From Betaproteobacteria bacterium (GTDB taxonomy: Bacteria > Pseudomonadota > Gammaproteobacteria > Burkholderiales > SG8-39), in NCBI GenBank assembly GCA_016195915.1, contig JACPYS010000026.1:82885-146884 (forward strand): 64,000 nt of DNA, written 5' to 3'. Positions 63,613 to 64,000 of this stretch are shown here, one piece after another; the stretch's first letter is position 1, and each line of letters opens with the position of its first letter. Under the pieces are notes generated by a model. It had not been told where the DNA came from and made no database searches. It saw nothing but the letters and a program-made list of their open reading frames with translations. A program made the position numbers and the translations under genes.

Positions 63613-64000
63613 TTGATTCTGCGTGGCACGGTGCTGAAGGTCTCCACTACACGGTGGCGGGCTCTGCGGTCGTTTCGCGAACTTGCTTGGCGGTGATCTT
63701 CGGCGGTGACTGCTGGGGCAGCGTCAGTCGCAGTTGCGCCAGCAGCATGCGGTGCTCGGCCTCGGGCTCGGTGTAGCGCGAGAACACAAGTTCGCGCCCG
63801 TCGGTGGTCGGGATGCGCACGTCGACCATCTGCATCGTCTTGAACTTGGCGAGCACCTCGTGCGGTGTGATGCCTCCTGCCAGAGGGCGCAGCTTCGCCT
63901 TGAGCGTGACCTGCAGGCAGTAGGCGAGGAACGCGACGAAGATGTGCGCCTCAATGCGCGATTCCTTGCGGTGATAGATCGGCCTCACCGCGAGGTCGTG
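63565..64000 (-). mobile_element. Insertion sequence end (IS1634-type), continuing beyond the window
   Basis: From about 63565 the sequence no longer fits the GMC gene and leads into a transposase 3' end on the opposite strand. The exact boundary cannot be fixed without the other end; the terminal repeat should lie within about 63560-63580. The remaining part of the element and the 3' half of the GMC gene should be beyond the right edge. Confidence 0.75.
63647..64000 (-). CDS. IS1634 family transposase, C-terminal part
   Basis: At least 117 C-terminal residues of a DDE transposase; the frame is open to the window edge. The segment PIYHRKESRIEAHIFVAFLA contains the conserved Y-x2-K/R-x3-RIEAH helix typical of IS1634/IS4-like transposases, followed by VRIPTTDGRELVFSRYTEPE, which matches the tails of IS1634 transposases I remember. 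The catalytic Asp residues are outside the window. Confidence 0.85.
   Translation of the reverse strand, partial: HDLAVRPIYHRKESRIEAHIFVAFLAYCLQVTLKAKLRPLAGGITPHEVLAKFKTMQMVDVRIPTTDGRELVFSRYTEPEAEHRMLLAQLRLTLPQQSPPKITAKQVRETTAEPATV

Overview
The window is high-GC, gene-dense DNA that looks like a chromosome of a betaproteobacterium, most likely Burkholderiales. The lineage call is an inference from several things: four orphan Bug/TctC-type periplasmic receptors without TctAB permeases, the CbpA/CbpM pair, the DUF1840 and DUF971 proteins, and many acyl-CoA, aromatic and nitrile catabolic genes. No rRNA, tRNA or CRISPR array was seen.

Layout. 1-5.4 kb: the end of an acyl-CoA dehydrogenase, an IclR regulator, and a leftward thiolase plus FadB-like multifunctional beta-oxidation enzyme. 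5.6-10.9 kb: a rightward acyl-CoA catabolic operon (acyl-CoA dehydrogenase, crotonase, SCPx-type thiolase, DUF35 partner, flavin reductase-like protein, Bug receptor). It diverges from the thiolase across an intergenic region with mirrored promoter/operator elements. 10.9-13.7 kb: cbpA/cbpM and small housekeeping-type genes. 13.9-20.5 kb: a LigM-like tetrahydrofolate-dependent O-demethylase, divergent from a full-length pyruvate:ferredoxin oxidoreductase coupled to a dihydroorotate-dehydrogenase-like protein. 20.5-26.4 kb: a LysR regulator and a TRAP transporter-nitrilase-tautomerase operon. 26.6-32.6 kb: a TonB receptor divergent from a CCAEP-tail B12-binding radical SAM protein, a MetE-like methyltransferase and a Bug receptor, with a perfect FNR/ANR-type palindrome between them.

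32.6-40 kb is a sugar-phosphate module: aldose epimerase, dienelactone hydrolase-like protein, glycogen phosphorylase, short-form 6-phosphogluconate dehydrogenase, and a glucose-6-phosphate dehydrogenase fused to a C-terminal cyclic-nucleotide-binding domain. That fusion is the most striking single gene here. 40-44.6 kb: Bug receptor, FAH-family enzyme, secreted hydrolase and ATP-grasp ligase. 44.6-60.4 kb is a two-arm sulfatase locus. The leftward arm has five genes: a DSD1-like PLP enzyme, a sulfatase, and a sugar ABC transporter lacking an ATPase. The rightward arm has ten tightly packed genes: a second sulfatase, a complete SsuABC/TauABC-like transporter, three Gfo/Idh/MocA oxidoreductases, a dienelactone hydrolase and a Bug receptor.

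60.4-64 kb: gene debris, a VapBC-type toxin-antitoxin pair with a palindromic operator, and a gluconate-2-dehydrogenase-like operon. The flavoprotein gene of that operon is broken by an IS element carrying an IS1634-type transposase, which runs off the window.

As a whole the window reads as a catabolic region of a metabolically versatile bacterium: many small uptake-plus-degradation cassettes, each with its own binding protein, plus oxygen-sensitive enzymes (PFOR, radical SAM) next to likely FNR-type sites. Functions were assigned by reading motifs and from knowledge of the families; no database search was run.
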